Under the pieces are notes generated by a model that worked only from the letters and a program-made list of their open reading frames with translations, ran no database searches and was not told where the DNA came from. 64,000 bases of DNA from Bimastos eiseni (taxonomy: Eukaryota; Annelida; Clitellata; Crassiclitellata; Lumbricidae): positions 10,874,192 through 10,938,191 of the forward strand of contig OY365807.1 of assembly GCA_959347315.1 (NCBI GenBank), written 5' to 3'. The translations under genes and the position numbers were made by a program. Positions 1 to 8,690 of the stretch are shown here, piece by piece. How positions within the stretch are numbered: the stretch's first letter is position 1; the number at the start of each line of letters is the position of its first letter.

Positions 1-452
1 GAGGTCAGTGCGCTTTACGTTTCAACTTTCTGGTCAGTAGAGAGAACTACGTTCGATTGATGCGTCAATTTTATTCTACACGTAATGCAATCGAACAAAT
101 ATATAGCGCCCCTTAAATATATCTACTCTGAGGCGCTCTCTACGCTATCTTAAAATGATTCAAAATGTTATTATTAGCCAAGTTTTTACATCAGTTAGTG
201 CATCTGTTTAATTCCGCTTGTAGCTGATGTTAAATTTCTCTTTTATCGGGTCCTCAAGGACAAACTATGCATTGGCCTAAATATAGGCTGTGTCTGTGAC
301 TGTATATTCGCGTTGCTACTATTACAACTACCATGATTACTATCATCGATACCCAATGCTTACTGCTACTATCCTGCTGCTTCCTGTTGTCACATTGTCG
401 TCGTCGTCGTAATCATTCTTCAAGAGAAGCTCTTCGTGTGCATGTGTGACAG
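1..452. other. Intron or upstream sequence of the formin gene
   Basis: I see no convincing coding exon here. The window opens with GAG followed by GTCAGT, which could be the last bases of an upstream exon plus its splice donor, but three bases cannot prove it. Positions 96-110 carry a TATATAGCGCC motif like the 3' tail of the L2/CR1-type LINEs seen elsewhere in the window. The N-terminal half of the formin must lie to the left of the window. Confidence 0.4.
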
Positions 453-617
453 ATCAATCTGTTCGATATGAAGAGGAGCATGGGTATGAACGTTTGGATG
501 AAGCAGTTCAAGATGGCGACCTCTGACATCATCGAAATCCTGAGACAGACAGATGAGGAAAAGTTCGGCTGCGAGAGACTTAGAAGTCTTCTTAAGTTAC
601 TGCCAGACTCGGCCGAG
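453..617 (+). CDS. FHDC1-like: Formin exon A (first exon in window)
   Basis: The exon has 55 codons in phase 0 between acceptor GTGACAG and donor GAG|GTAAGG. It encodes the early FH2 knob helices: INLFDMKRSMG, the MKQFK motif, and a final LLKLLPDSAE. The family pattern is D-x-K-(K/R)-(A/S)-(M/L)-N-V-x-x-(F/M)-(L/M)-K-Q-F-K. Confidence 0.9.
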
Positions 618-3600
618 GTAAGGAAAGTTGGCGCATCAAAACGATAACAATATTTGGGGGAAAGGTTCAAGACACCAGAGCTCGTGGTAGTTATTAATGA
701 CCTAAGCCGCCATAATCTTTAACTATACCGTTTTACCGTCGTCGATATCTTTTGACGATATTTTCTTGATCAGTACAGCTTGCAAGAACTTCTGGGAATG
801 ACTTTAAAACGTCAATTTTCCAAGAATAAGAAAGTGATCTGTTAGTGCAATCCACCTTTTCTAGAGGAAAGACATTTTCCATCAGAATGACTCTGTATTT
901 ATGATATAAAATTTTTAATTAAACATAAGTAGACGGGTGCAGTCAAAAGCACATCATCTATAGAGCACACGTATCGTGGTACCATGTGTATAGTCTAATA
1001 AAACAGATCATGAGAATAGTTTAAAGTTCACACGTTGAAGACGAGGGTGTACTAAAGTGAACAGGAAATCAATTAAGCGTTCAAGGGTTCTAGCTTATCA
1101 AGTGACCTTCAGACTAAGAGGTCTGCCGTTTTAGATATTGTTCAATTGACCTTTGGAAGTGGCTTCCGTGATGGGAACCTAGGCATTTCCTTTCCTTCTC
1201 CAAACAGGTGGAGATGCTTCGTTCGTTCGACGGAGACAAAGAGAAGCTGGGTTCGGCGGAGAAGTTCTGCCTCTCGTTGATTTCTCTTCCTTCGTATGCC
1301 CTCCGAGTGGAAGGGATGCTAATGAGATCCGAGTTCCAGGGCAATGTCGAGTCCATCCAGTCGAAGACCGACGCCATCGTCAAGGCCTGCCAGGGAATCA
1401 TCACGAGTCATTCGCTCAAGCTCTTTCTCAAGACCGTTCTGTGTACAGGGAACTTCATCAATTCGGTAACTGATTGAACTGTCTATTTACAACTGTTGGC
1501 CTATTTTTCTTTAAAAGACGGATGAATTGGATTGGTCAAATGTTGAGAGAGGATACGCTGCGGTTGAGAATGGAAGAATGGAGAAAGAGGGAACAAGAGA
1601 AAAATCTGGGGATGTTGCTTGACCGGATGACAGTGGATGGTTGCATTATACTGGAGGAGAAAGTTTAGCATCGAGACGAGTGGCACCATTTGGTGTTTGA
1701 ATCTACCAAGAGGCAGAGTACTTGAAGAGAAGTTGATATTGCTCTCTTTCCAAAATTCGGAAGTGCCAATGCGACCATAAGAAAGAGCATCTATGGCGCT
1801 TCAGCAATTGTGCGTCATGGCCTATTATGGTGATTATGATGATGATAGTGGTGGTGGTGGAGGTGGTGGTGGTGGCAACGACAACGACGATGACGATGAT
1901 GCTGACGATGATGCTGACGATGATGACAATGATAATAATGATTCTGAACGGTACAATTTTTCAAAAGCGTCCCTTATTTGCTTTAAATGCATCCATTAGT
2001 TTTCATCTCTGCCCCACAGGGTAGCTACGCCGGCAACGCAGTTGGGTTCAAGGTGTCGTCATTGTCGACCCTGTGGGACACGCAGGCGAACAAAAGGGGT
2101 GTCACCCTACTACATCACCTGGTCGAAATGGCAGAAACTCAGAACCAGGTCATCATCGAATTCGTTCCCCAACTCTCGGAACCACTTCAAGTCGCTTCTA
2201 GGTGCGCCATCTCGAAATGTAGATTACTGTATTGCAATGGTTGACTGCATGGTATGCGTTAACAGATCCTCCCGAACTATACAGGTCTTCTTGTTTGCAA
2301 AAGAGAAATGTGCTTGCTATATACACTGGTTTCCAAACACGTTGGTTGACTGGTTTTAGCACATTTGTACACTGGTCTCTGAACATAGTTGTTGACTGGT
2401 TTTTAACACATTTGTAAACTGGTTTTCAATACATTCGTAGACTAATTTCTTAGCCAATTCGTTGAAATTATTTTTAACATTTGTAGACTGGTTTCTTAGC
2501 CAATTCGTAGAAATGGCTAAGATTTTGGTAGCTGGTTTTTAACACATTTGTACACTAGTTTCTTAGCAAATTCGTAGACTGGGTTCTTCACACGTTTGTA
2601 GATTGACTCTTGAAAACATTGTCTCTGAAAACAAACAGTTATTTGGTGGCGTCACAAACCTCAGCAAGCAACTGAAAGATGCCGATACCAGTTTAAAAGA
2701 ACACTTTCAACCATTCATGGAGGTAGGTAATAAACATTAAGATTAGTAAAACATATTACAAATATGATTGAAATTAAAATCGTAGCTAAAGGATATTCCG
2801 TGATGTGAAATAATGAAGAAAATGTTCAAAGGTACGAGGTGAGTGAACCACACGAGGGTTAAGAGCTACGGAACTACATGTAATTATACAATTAAAAACA
2901 AAAAAATTATGTTCAGCTCAAGTGTATAGGTTATTAATATTAATATATCAGTCATTATATAACGAGGATTGACGTATAGCCTCACATTAGCTCAAGAGAC
3001 CCTATGCCGAAACTATAGCTACAAAATTAATATAATTTTATTCAAATGCCTATGTCAAGCAAAATCTGCATCTGTGATTTGATTGACAGATGGCAGCAAA
3101 ACAGACGGATGACCTGAACAGGCAAATGGACGAAATCAACGAGCTGTCAATCAAGCTCTGTCATCATTTGTGTGAAGATGAGAAGACGTTTCATCTTGAA
3201 GACTGTCTCAAGATATTTTACAACCTTTGCGAAAATGTGACGAAGTGTCAAAAGGTAGGGAACAAGACGAAGAAGGCAATACGATCTCTAACCAGCTATC
3301 CAATTATACTAGCGTTTATATTTTAGTTGAGTATGAATGTCTATATATGTATATATGTACTCGTGTTTTTAAGTCTTTTAAGTCCTTCGTTAGTATACTT
3401 CTCTAATTAACTAGCTAAGCTTTACAATTATGTTAGCACCGGCACTAACATACCTGCTTGAGCGTCTTAATTTCAATAGTTTGGTTATGGTTATTGAAGT
3501 CCTTAGGCTACTTATGTTTGTTTACTATTATGCAATGCATTGTTGAAAGTTGAATGTTCTTAGCACTACAAAGAACCTTCGCCATTGTTTAGTTGACCAT

Positions 3601-5053
3601 TGCCTCTTGTTTTCCTCGCCGTTTCAATTAACACCGACTGTAGTTATCTGCCTCTTTTCCCTGACCTTTGACCTTTGGATCCTGACCTGGAACCGAATCT
3701 GACCTTATCGTCTTTACTTTTGACAAATCGTCGGTGATAGAGAGGGCTCTTGTTACTGAATTTGCTTGGGGCGCTATGGTATCTTCAAGATTTCGATAAT
3801 AATCAATCACGTCCAATCAGATTCGATTACAGTGAGTTAAATTGGACTATGCATTAGATTGCATGAGGTAAATATTATAGATTACACAATAGTTTAAAGA
3901 ACAATTGATTGATCTAACGTGATATAATATTGCATTGGGCCCACACTGATTCAACAACAACAGAAACCAGATGAGATGATTTTTAAACCAGACGGAGACG
4001 TGGTAGGGGATGAACTATAATATTGTGTTGGTCTTCAGGACAACGCACGCCGACGACAGGACGAAGAACGAGCGACGAAACGGAAGAAAGAACAGGAGAA
4101 CAAAAAAGAACTGGACGAGAAGAAGAAGACCAAAAAGACAGGCAAGTCATCCGCAAGACTTCGGAAACGAGTTTGATGCTAATCACGAGGGTGTTTTTGA
4201 CGACGACGACGACGACGACGACGATGATGATGATTGAGGACCATAACAACGACTACAATGACGATGAAAATGAACATATTCAATTGATTATTGTAATTGC
4301 CAAGGAACATTCTTACTATAGGCCTAATGTCTTAACTGGCAAGCAACATTGGCCTTTTTTGGTCAGATAATCTGCCTATATATACAATCACAGGGCCTAC
4401 GTTTGTGTTTTGAGGGGTTCAAAGAGGAGCTCTATAATTAACTATGCATATACATTTTTTACGTACATACATGCATATATGCGTACATGTATACATGCAT
4501 GCACACATAGTTATGTATATACATGCAAATATACATACATAATAAGAGACTGACACACCCGTATGCAATTCTGAACTCGAGGCCTGAACTTGTGAGTAGT
4601 AGGGAATCGTTCTATCTGGCTCATCGACCATAATATTGGTCAATTCACCAATATTATGGTCGATTAGCCAGATAGAACGATTCCCTACTACTCTTGTGCC
4701 TGGCTAGATAAAGCTCATACCTGGATATTGAAAATCTGTTTAAAACATCCAGTCTAAGTAAGGCGGGTAAGATTGTACATGTATATAGACACATTATCAT
4801 CGATGATCATTTAATCGATTTATCATATCGTTCATTACTGTTACTGTATTATAAATTGATTAAGAACTGTGTTGTCAAGAGATGATGAATGTTGAAGATG
4901 ATCATCACGGCTTGACTGTTTGTTTGCCTGATGACTTTTCTTGCAGAGAAGGAAAGAGTAGCCGAAGTCATGAAAGAAGGCGAATGTCTTGTCGACAAAC
5001 TGCTTGATGAAATTCGTCGAGGAACCAATCTTCGACAAAGAGCTTCGCGCTAA
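453..5053 (+). CDS. FHDC1-like: Formin, FHDC1/INF2-like, 3' part of gene (seven exons)
   Basis: Seven exons (453-617, 1208-1465, 2020-2201, 2602-2722, 3090-3254, 4039-4141, 4947-5053) join into one 366-residue open frame ending in TAA, and every exon phase matches. The protein is the C-terminal two thirds of a formin homology 2 (FH2) domain. FH2 domains nucleate and processively cap actin filament barbed ends in the cytoplasm. Visible FH2 hallmarks are MKRSMGMNVWMKQFK (residues 6-20), LLKLLP (46-51), the GNFIN...GxAxGFK block across exons 2-3, TLLHH, and the late LCEDEKTFHLEDC helix. From memory of the family, YAGNAVGFK, RLTLEN and the KDN junction look closest to FHDC1. The C-terminus (LVDKLLDEIRRGTNLR) resembles the DAD/WH2-like tail of INF2. 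The lasso, FH1 and N-terminal parts are missing because they lie off the left edge. Family call certain; FHDC1 versus INF2 less so. Confidence 0.9.
1208..1465 (+). CDS. FHDC1-like: Formin exon B
   Basis: This 86-codon, phase-0 exon follows acceptor CCAAACAG and ends at donor TCG|GTAACT. It starts VEMLRSFDGDKEKLGSAEKF and ends VLCTGNFINS. It covers the central FH2 helical bundle, including LPSYALRVEGM, the usual formin (I/L)P-x-x-x-x-R-(I/V)-E motif. The reading frame hits a stop four codons into the intron, which supports the donor. Confidence 0.92.
1826..1955 (+). repeat. GAT/GGT trinucleotide tract in formin intron
   Basis: A run of GATGAT, then GGTGGT, then GAC/GAT triplets lies in the intron between exons B and C. 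It creates poly-Gly/Asp open frames that do not continue either exon. Confidence 0.85.
2020..2201 (+). CDS. FHDC1-like: Formin exon C
   Basis: The exon begins after acceptor GCCCCACAG and ends at TCTAG|GTGCGC, giving 60 codons plus two bases (phase 2). It encodes GSYAGNAVGFKVSS, DTQANKRGVTLLHHLVEMAE and EFVPQLSEPLQVAS. This is the most diagnostic FH2 stretch (GxxxGxAxGFxxxxL...TLLHH), and YAGNAVGFK is the point closest to FHDC1. Confidence 0.93.
2324..2602 (+). repeat. Degenerate ~23-bp minisatellite ending at a splice acceptor
   Basis: Roughly a dozen diverged units built on CTGGTTTYTWACACATTTGTA-GA fill most of the intron between exons C and D. Units alternate TTTGTAGA, TTCGTAGA and TTTGTACA endings. 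The last unit (GGGTTCTTCACACGTTTGTAG) supplies the AG that exon D needs for its frame. Confidence 0.75.
2602..2722 (+). CDS. FHDC1-like: Formin exon D
   Basis: The acceptor GTTTGTAG at 2594-2601 is the one that keeps both the frame and the homology. The two carried bases AG plus A give Arg, then LTLENIVSENKQLFGG and LKDADTSLKEHFQPFME. The donor is GAG|GTAGGT. An alternative AG at 2645 (AAACAG) would put the exon in the wrong frame. Confidence 0.85.
3090..3254 (+). CDS. FHDC1-like: Formin exon E
   Basis: Fifty-five phase-0 codons lie between acceptor ATTGACAG and donor AAAG|GTAGGG. It encodes the end of the FH2 post domain: LNRQMDEINELSIKLCHHL, then CEDEKTFHLEDCLKIFYNLC. The family has the equivalent (F/Y)xCEDxxxxxLxExF in FHDC1 and INF2. 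It starts with ATG, but this Met is internal. Confidence 0.92.
3255..4038. other. Formin intron, no coding signal seen
   Basis: AT-rich intron between exons E and F. I see no exon, transposon end or tandem array that I can name in it. Confidence 0.6.
4039..4141 (+). CDS. FHDC1-like: Formin exon F (basic coiled helix)
   Basis: Thirty-four codons plus one base follow acceptor GTCTTCAG. The peptide DNARRRQDEERATKRKKEQ and the following Lys/Glu-rich stretch form the charged helix that follows FH2 in FHDC1 and INF2. The exon has no GT donor in a usable phase. ACAG|GCAAGT at 4141/4142 matches the consensus of GC-AG introns and is the only site seen that joins exon G in frame. Confidence 0.85.
4199..4237 (+). 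repeat. GAC/GAT triplet tract in formin intron
   Basis: A pure GAC run followed by GAT lies 57 bases past the GC donor. It makes poly-Asp/poly-Val shadow frames only. Confidence 0.9.
4564..4780 (+). repeat. Old interspersed repeat, copy 1 (interrupted)
   Basis: The stretches 4564-4594 and 4699-4780 align with 5985-6056 plus 7066-7150. Shared blocks include AGGCCTGAACTTGTGCCTGG, GATATTGAAAAT/GAATATACTGCAAAT and the AGTCTAAG...GGCGGGTA block. The copy is split by the 98-bp foldback at 4595-4692. The family is unknown. Confidence 0.6.
4595..4692. mobile_element. 98-bp foldback element (near-perfect hairpin) in formin intron
   Basis: Arms 4595-4640 and 4647-4692 pair over 45 of 46 positions, with a 6-base loop (CAATTC). 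The ends are AGTAGTAGGG and CCCTACTACT. CTTGTG flanks both sides (4589-4594 and 4693-4698), as a 6-bp target duplication would. The related repeat at 6041-6056 reads straight through as GGACTTGTGCCTGGCGG, which acts as an empty site. This marks an insertion of a tiny non-autonomous DNA element rather than a simple inverted repeat. Confidence 0.75.
4947..5053 (+). CDS. FHDC1-like: Formin terminal exon G with DAD/WH2-like tail
   Basis: The acceptor TTTTCTTGCAG is strong. With the single base carried from exon F, the exon reads EKERVAEVMKEGECLVD, then KLLDEIRRGTNLRQRASR and TAA. The pattern V-(I/M)-D-x-L-L-x-x-I-R-x-G-x-x-(L/F)-R is the actin-binding/autoregulatory WH2-DAD motif known from INF2 and Diaphanous formins. 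Confidence 0.9.
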
Positions 5054-5413
5054 AAGTCACGTGATTTATTTCGTCTTTTATACAGCCACAGCTTACAACA
5101 CGGTTTGAAGAACCGTAGTTTCATTATATAATACCTGAATGGTACGGAAACATCCGATGATTGCCGATATCATAGTGTCACGATTAAGCATCGCCTAACC
5201 AAGGGTTCGTTAAAACGACAACTATTCGTGGATGGAACATTTCGCCCAAGAAGGGTAGCGAACTATCGGCTATTGTTTTTTAACTGCAGCCAACGTCAAA
5301 GCTTGCCACAAACTGCAGATCTGGTCTTCTTAGCTTGTTCACTCAACTGCGTTTTATATCCTTAATTATCAGCGGATAAGTATTTTGTAAATGCGTCTAT
5401 ACACGAAAGTATA

Positions 5414-5419
5414 AATAAA
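5414..5419 (+). promoter_or_regulatory. Candidate polyadenylation signal AATAAA for the formin
   Basis: AATAAA lies about 360 bases after the formin stop codon in AT-rich sequence, a normal 3' UTR distance. No transcript evidence is available. Confidence 0.4.
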
Positions 5420-5774
5420 TACTATTTATTTTAGATGTAATTTTTGAGAGTTTTCGACACTGACAAAATTATGTCTTGGATCTTGAATCGCTGTGTATTT
5501 TGACAAGACAATGGTTTGCAGGAATTCTGTTTTGTAGTTTAAATCTTGATCTGTTATAGTAATAACGAAACCGATGATTGTAACAGCAACAATAATAACC
5601 TCTAGTAAATATTTAATAGTGAATTAATTAAAATTAGGCACTCTAATGGCACCTTCATGGCACTTTTGCTTAGTCAGAACCCGAAAGATGTTTTCATTTT
5701 CTTCGGACATTGGGAAATAAATAGCAATAAATTTAGTAATGTCATCACTATCACCATGCGATCGAAATAATTAT

Positions 5775-5912
5775 AACCATCTGACTATTTCACCTTACTG
5801 TGCACAGTTTTACTAATTTACGTGAAATATTCTTTTGTAATGACGTTTAACATCGTTTGGGTTAGCGCAGAAAGAGCCTCTTAGTAGATATCTTGAGGAG
5901 GCGTTAAGAACT
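5775..5912 (+). repeat. Interspersed repeat, LINE-tail-like, copy 1
   Basis: The block CTTACTGTGCACAGTTTT...TAATGACGTTTAACATC...GCGCAGAAAGAGCCTCTTAG is diverged from 8578-8690 and 61040-61175. The fullest copy (61 kb) ends in a GACGCTATATAAATG tail typical of L2/CR1-type LINE 3' ends. Confidence 0.6.
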
Positions 5913-5984
5913 TGAGCTGATTATCTGATGGCTAAACCTGACAATCTGATGACTTGACATGATAATTTTGGACTCCGACTTTCG

Positions 5985-7150
5985 AATCCGGTAGGAAGTA
6001 ACTGGGTTTGGAAATCCAGAACTCTGACTTTGGAGGCCTGGACTTGTGCCTGGCGGCAGGGCTGTTAATATCGCGATAAAGTATCGCGACACTTTGGTAT
6101 CGCGATACTTTTGTCAATATCGCAGCGAGTATCGCGATAGTTTTATTTTGCTGGTATCGCATGTGTATCCCGATACATATTTTTAGCCTGTCAGCGATAC
6201 TCGATACCAATACCTTTTCTCACTGAAATTTATATGGTTTCTCAAGAAAAACCCGAAGAGAATCGTTGCGCTTTGATAAGTTTAGGCCTTATAAGTATAT
6301 ATGCATGGATAGCCTTCTATGGCCATGCATATAAACCTTGGTGCAAATAAATGTAATATTTTATAGGCGTAAATAAAGAAATGACCGTAGTAGGCTTAGG
6401 CTATTTATATAAGTGGTTTGCCTAATTAATTTTGCGAATTTAGTTGAGCTTGAAAATGAATAGGACTGAGGAAACGAAGATTGCTAGTGCGATATAAGAA
6501 CATTGTGTTCGAGCTGCGTGCCTGTAGGCTATTTCAAAGACATTGTGATTGGCCCAAGCACCAATATGCACAGGACTGGAAAGTCCTCATGTTCTTTCGC
6601 GTCAACAGTTTTTGGGCGATACTCAGAGGCCAGAAACTTTAGATCATTTTAAAATAAGAAGTTGATTCATCAACTTCTTTAATTATCCGTGAAGCCAAAT
6701 TTACGAATGACTACCGGGTATCTCAGCAAAATACAATTAAGTGTCGTTAGAGGTTCAAAACACCATATTTTCAAATAGTAGAAAAGTTTAGATTGGGGCG
6801 ACATCTGTGTTTAAGAGAAAAGCGTGTACACGGAAAGCAATTCCTTGGGAAATTTTCAATAATTATCGGCGCATGAATTATAATTTGTGCTAAGATCGAA
6901 TTCAGCAAGTATATTGAAAAGTATTGGTCAAAGCATTGGTATTGGTATTGCAATACTTTTCAGAAAAAGTATTGGTATTGGTATCGCGATACTTTTTAAT
7001 TAGGAAGTATTGGTATTGCTATTGCAATACTTTTTTCAAGTATTGTTAACAGCCCTGCCTGGCGGTATAAAACTCACATCTGAATATACTGCAAATTTGT
7101 TTGAAATCTCTAGTCTAAGGCGAGTACAAGTGGCAAGAAATGCAACCGTC
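5985..7150 (+). repeat. Old interspersed repeat, copy 2 (interrupted by a hAT element)
   Basis: The segments 5985-6056 and 7066-7150 are two halves of the repeat also seen at 4564-4780, separated by the 1001-bp insertion at 6057-7057. A third, shorter piece at 7374-7415 shares AACCGGGTTTGGAAATTCTG with the left half. Confidence 0.65.
6057..7057. mobile_element. Non-autonomous hAT transposon, 1001 bp, with 8-bp target duplication
   Basis: The ends are CAGGGCTGTTAA and TTAACAGCCCTG, a 12-bp perfect terminal inverted repeat. CCTGGCGG occurs immediately on both sides (6049-6056, 7058-7065), the 8-bp duplication expected of hAT elements. Both ends carry arrays of the palindrome GTATCGCGATAC and related GTATTGGTATTG units. 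Such subterminal arrays are where hAT transposases usually bind. No transposase frame remains inside. Confidence 0.88.
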
Positions 7151-8554
7151 ACGGGATGTCAAGCACGCGATTGGTACCAGCATCCCGAGAGATGCGGGAC
7201 GAAGTTTTCTGCGATTGTCTTTCACCCATACTTTACTAACGAGTAACTAACAAAGGACTTACTATTAGCGTGGACCTCTAAGTAATAATAATAACAATAT
7301 GCCCTACACAAGGCAAATCCTTGGCTGTCGTGTTCCAAATCTTGCATTTCACACTTCATAATCCAGAAGAAAATAACCGGGTTTGGAAATTCTGAACTCT
7401 GCCTTCACGCATTAACAAAGTGGACTTTAATTATATTCGACCGCTTTTGCAGCGTTCACATCAGTGTAACTTATTCAAAAGTTCGACACTATTGGCATAA
7501 TGCATTGGAACTAAGCAGCGAAGTGCATGGTTACCCTATTCTTGAAGCGTGCCTCGTGCCTCTTGCTGCTTCATTTGAACTGGCAAGCGGAAGGTTTGAA
7601 CAGTTACATGTAGTTGCCCTGTCGTTTGTGCAGCGAGGATATTAATTGAACTCACCTGACATCACGTGTACAACCGCAGAATAGTTAATATTCCAAAAGC
7701 TCTGCTAAGAAATAAGGATTGTCTTAGCAGCGATAGTTTTAATTGCAGTTAGATTCGACGGATTAACGAGAGTCGAGTAGCGGTGGAATGAAAGAGGTAA
7801 GATTAGAGTATTTTTAGTTAGATATTCATGTCTGAAATAATGATTTAAGCTGGTAGGTTTAGCAAAGATAATGATTCTCTGTTTACTTGTCTAAATATCC
7901 TCTAGGATTTTGTTCTCGTTACCTCGGATGCTAGGAATGCGACTATACCATATATTATGTCACACCTAGTTTAGACATTAGCATAAACACTAGCCAAATA
8001 TTTTATTATGAAGTTAATCAAAAAATGTAATGATAATAGTAATAATAATAATAATAAACCGTTGTTTGACTTTCAAACTGACAAACTGCAGCATGATCAC
8101 TAGTATTGTATGAACGAACGATGACAAGTTGCAATTGGAATTGAATTTAGCTGTTTAACAGCCATGGAAAGGCAGCAAGGTCACACCAGGTTATGCATCT
8201 GATGCCACAGTCTCTACAGATGTAACGTACCTCATATATAGACTTCAGCATTTTAGTCGCCTAAGCTTAAATAATTATAATCTTATCCCGCGTAGATGGG
8301 ATAGTCTATCGACTAAAGAAGAGAATGGGCCTAATAAGTCTAGACGTTATGAGCGAACGGTCGACGTCACATCGCGCTCCTAATTTCATAAGACTCGATA
8401 TTAAACAAAAGTCAAAGCTTACCCACGAGGGCTCAAGTCAGAGCACCGACCGGAGGGTCCGGGAGGGAAATACCCTTTTGAGAATGAAGAGCCACCTCGG
8501 AAAGTACGACTTTTATATCGATTGATTTGAGACATTAGAAGGCAATCCAGCAAG
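7151..8554. other. AT-rich stretch, no gene recognised
   Basis: Holds a short (AAT) tract at 8038-8058, a repeat fragment at 7374-7415, and an isolated donor-like AGAG|GTAAGA at about 7797. That donor could belong to an untranslated exon, but nothing links it to anything. Confidence 0.4.
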
Positions 8555-8577
8555 GTGTTTTAATCATAAAGCTCATC

Positions 8578-8690
8578 ACTAGTGTCTCTTTCAGCTTACT
8601 GTGCACTGTTTTGCTAACTGTTGTAACACGGTCGTTAGTAATGACCTTCAACATCATAATTTATAGGCGTGATAGCCTATCTTGATGGCG
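8578..8690 (+). repeat. Interspersed repeat, LINE-tail-like, copy 2
   Basis: AGCTTACTGTGCACTGTTTT and GTTAGTAATGACCTTCAACATC match the copies at 5.8 and 61.1 kb. The first ATG of the downstream open frame falls inside this repeat. Confidence 0.6.

Noticed and set aside
8682..8684. TTG as start codon for the 8.7-kb open frame
   Set aside because: Animals rarely start at TTG; the next codon is ATG, and an internal acceptor at 8755 is a better boundary.
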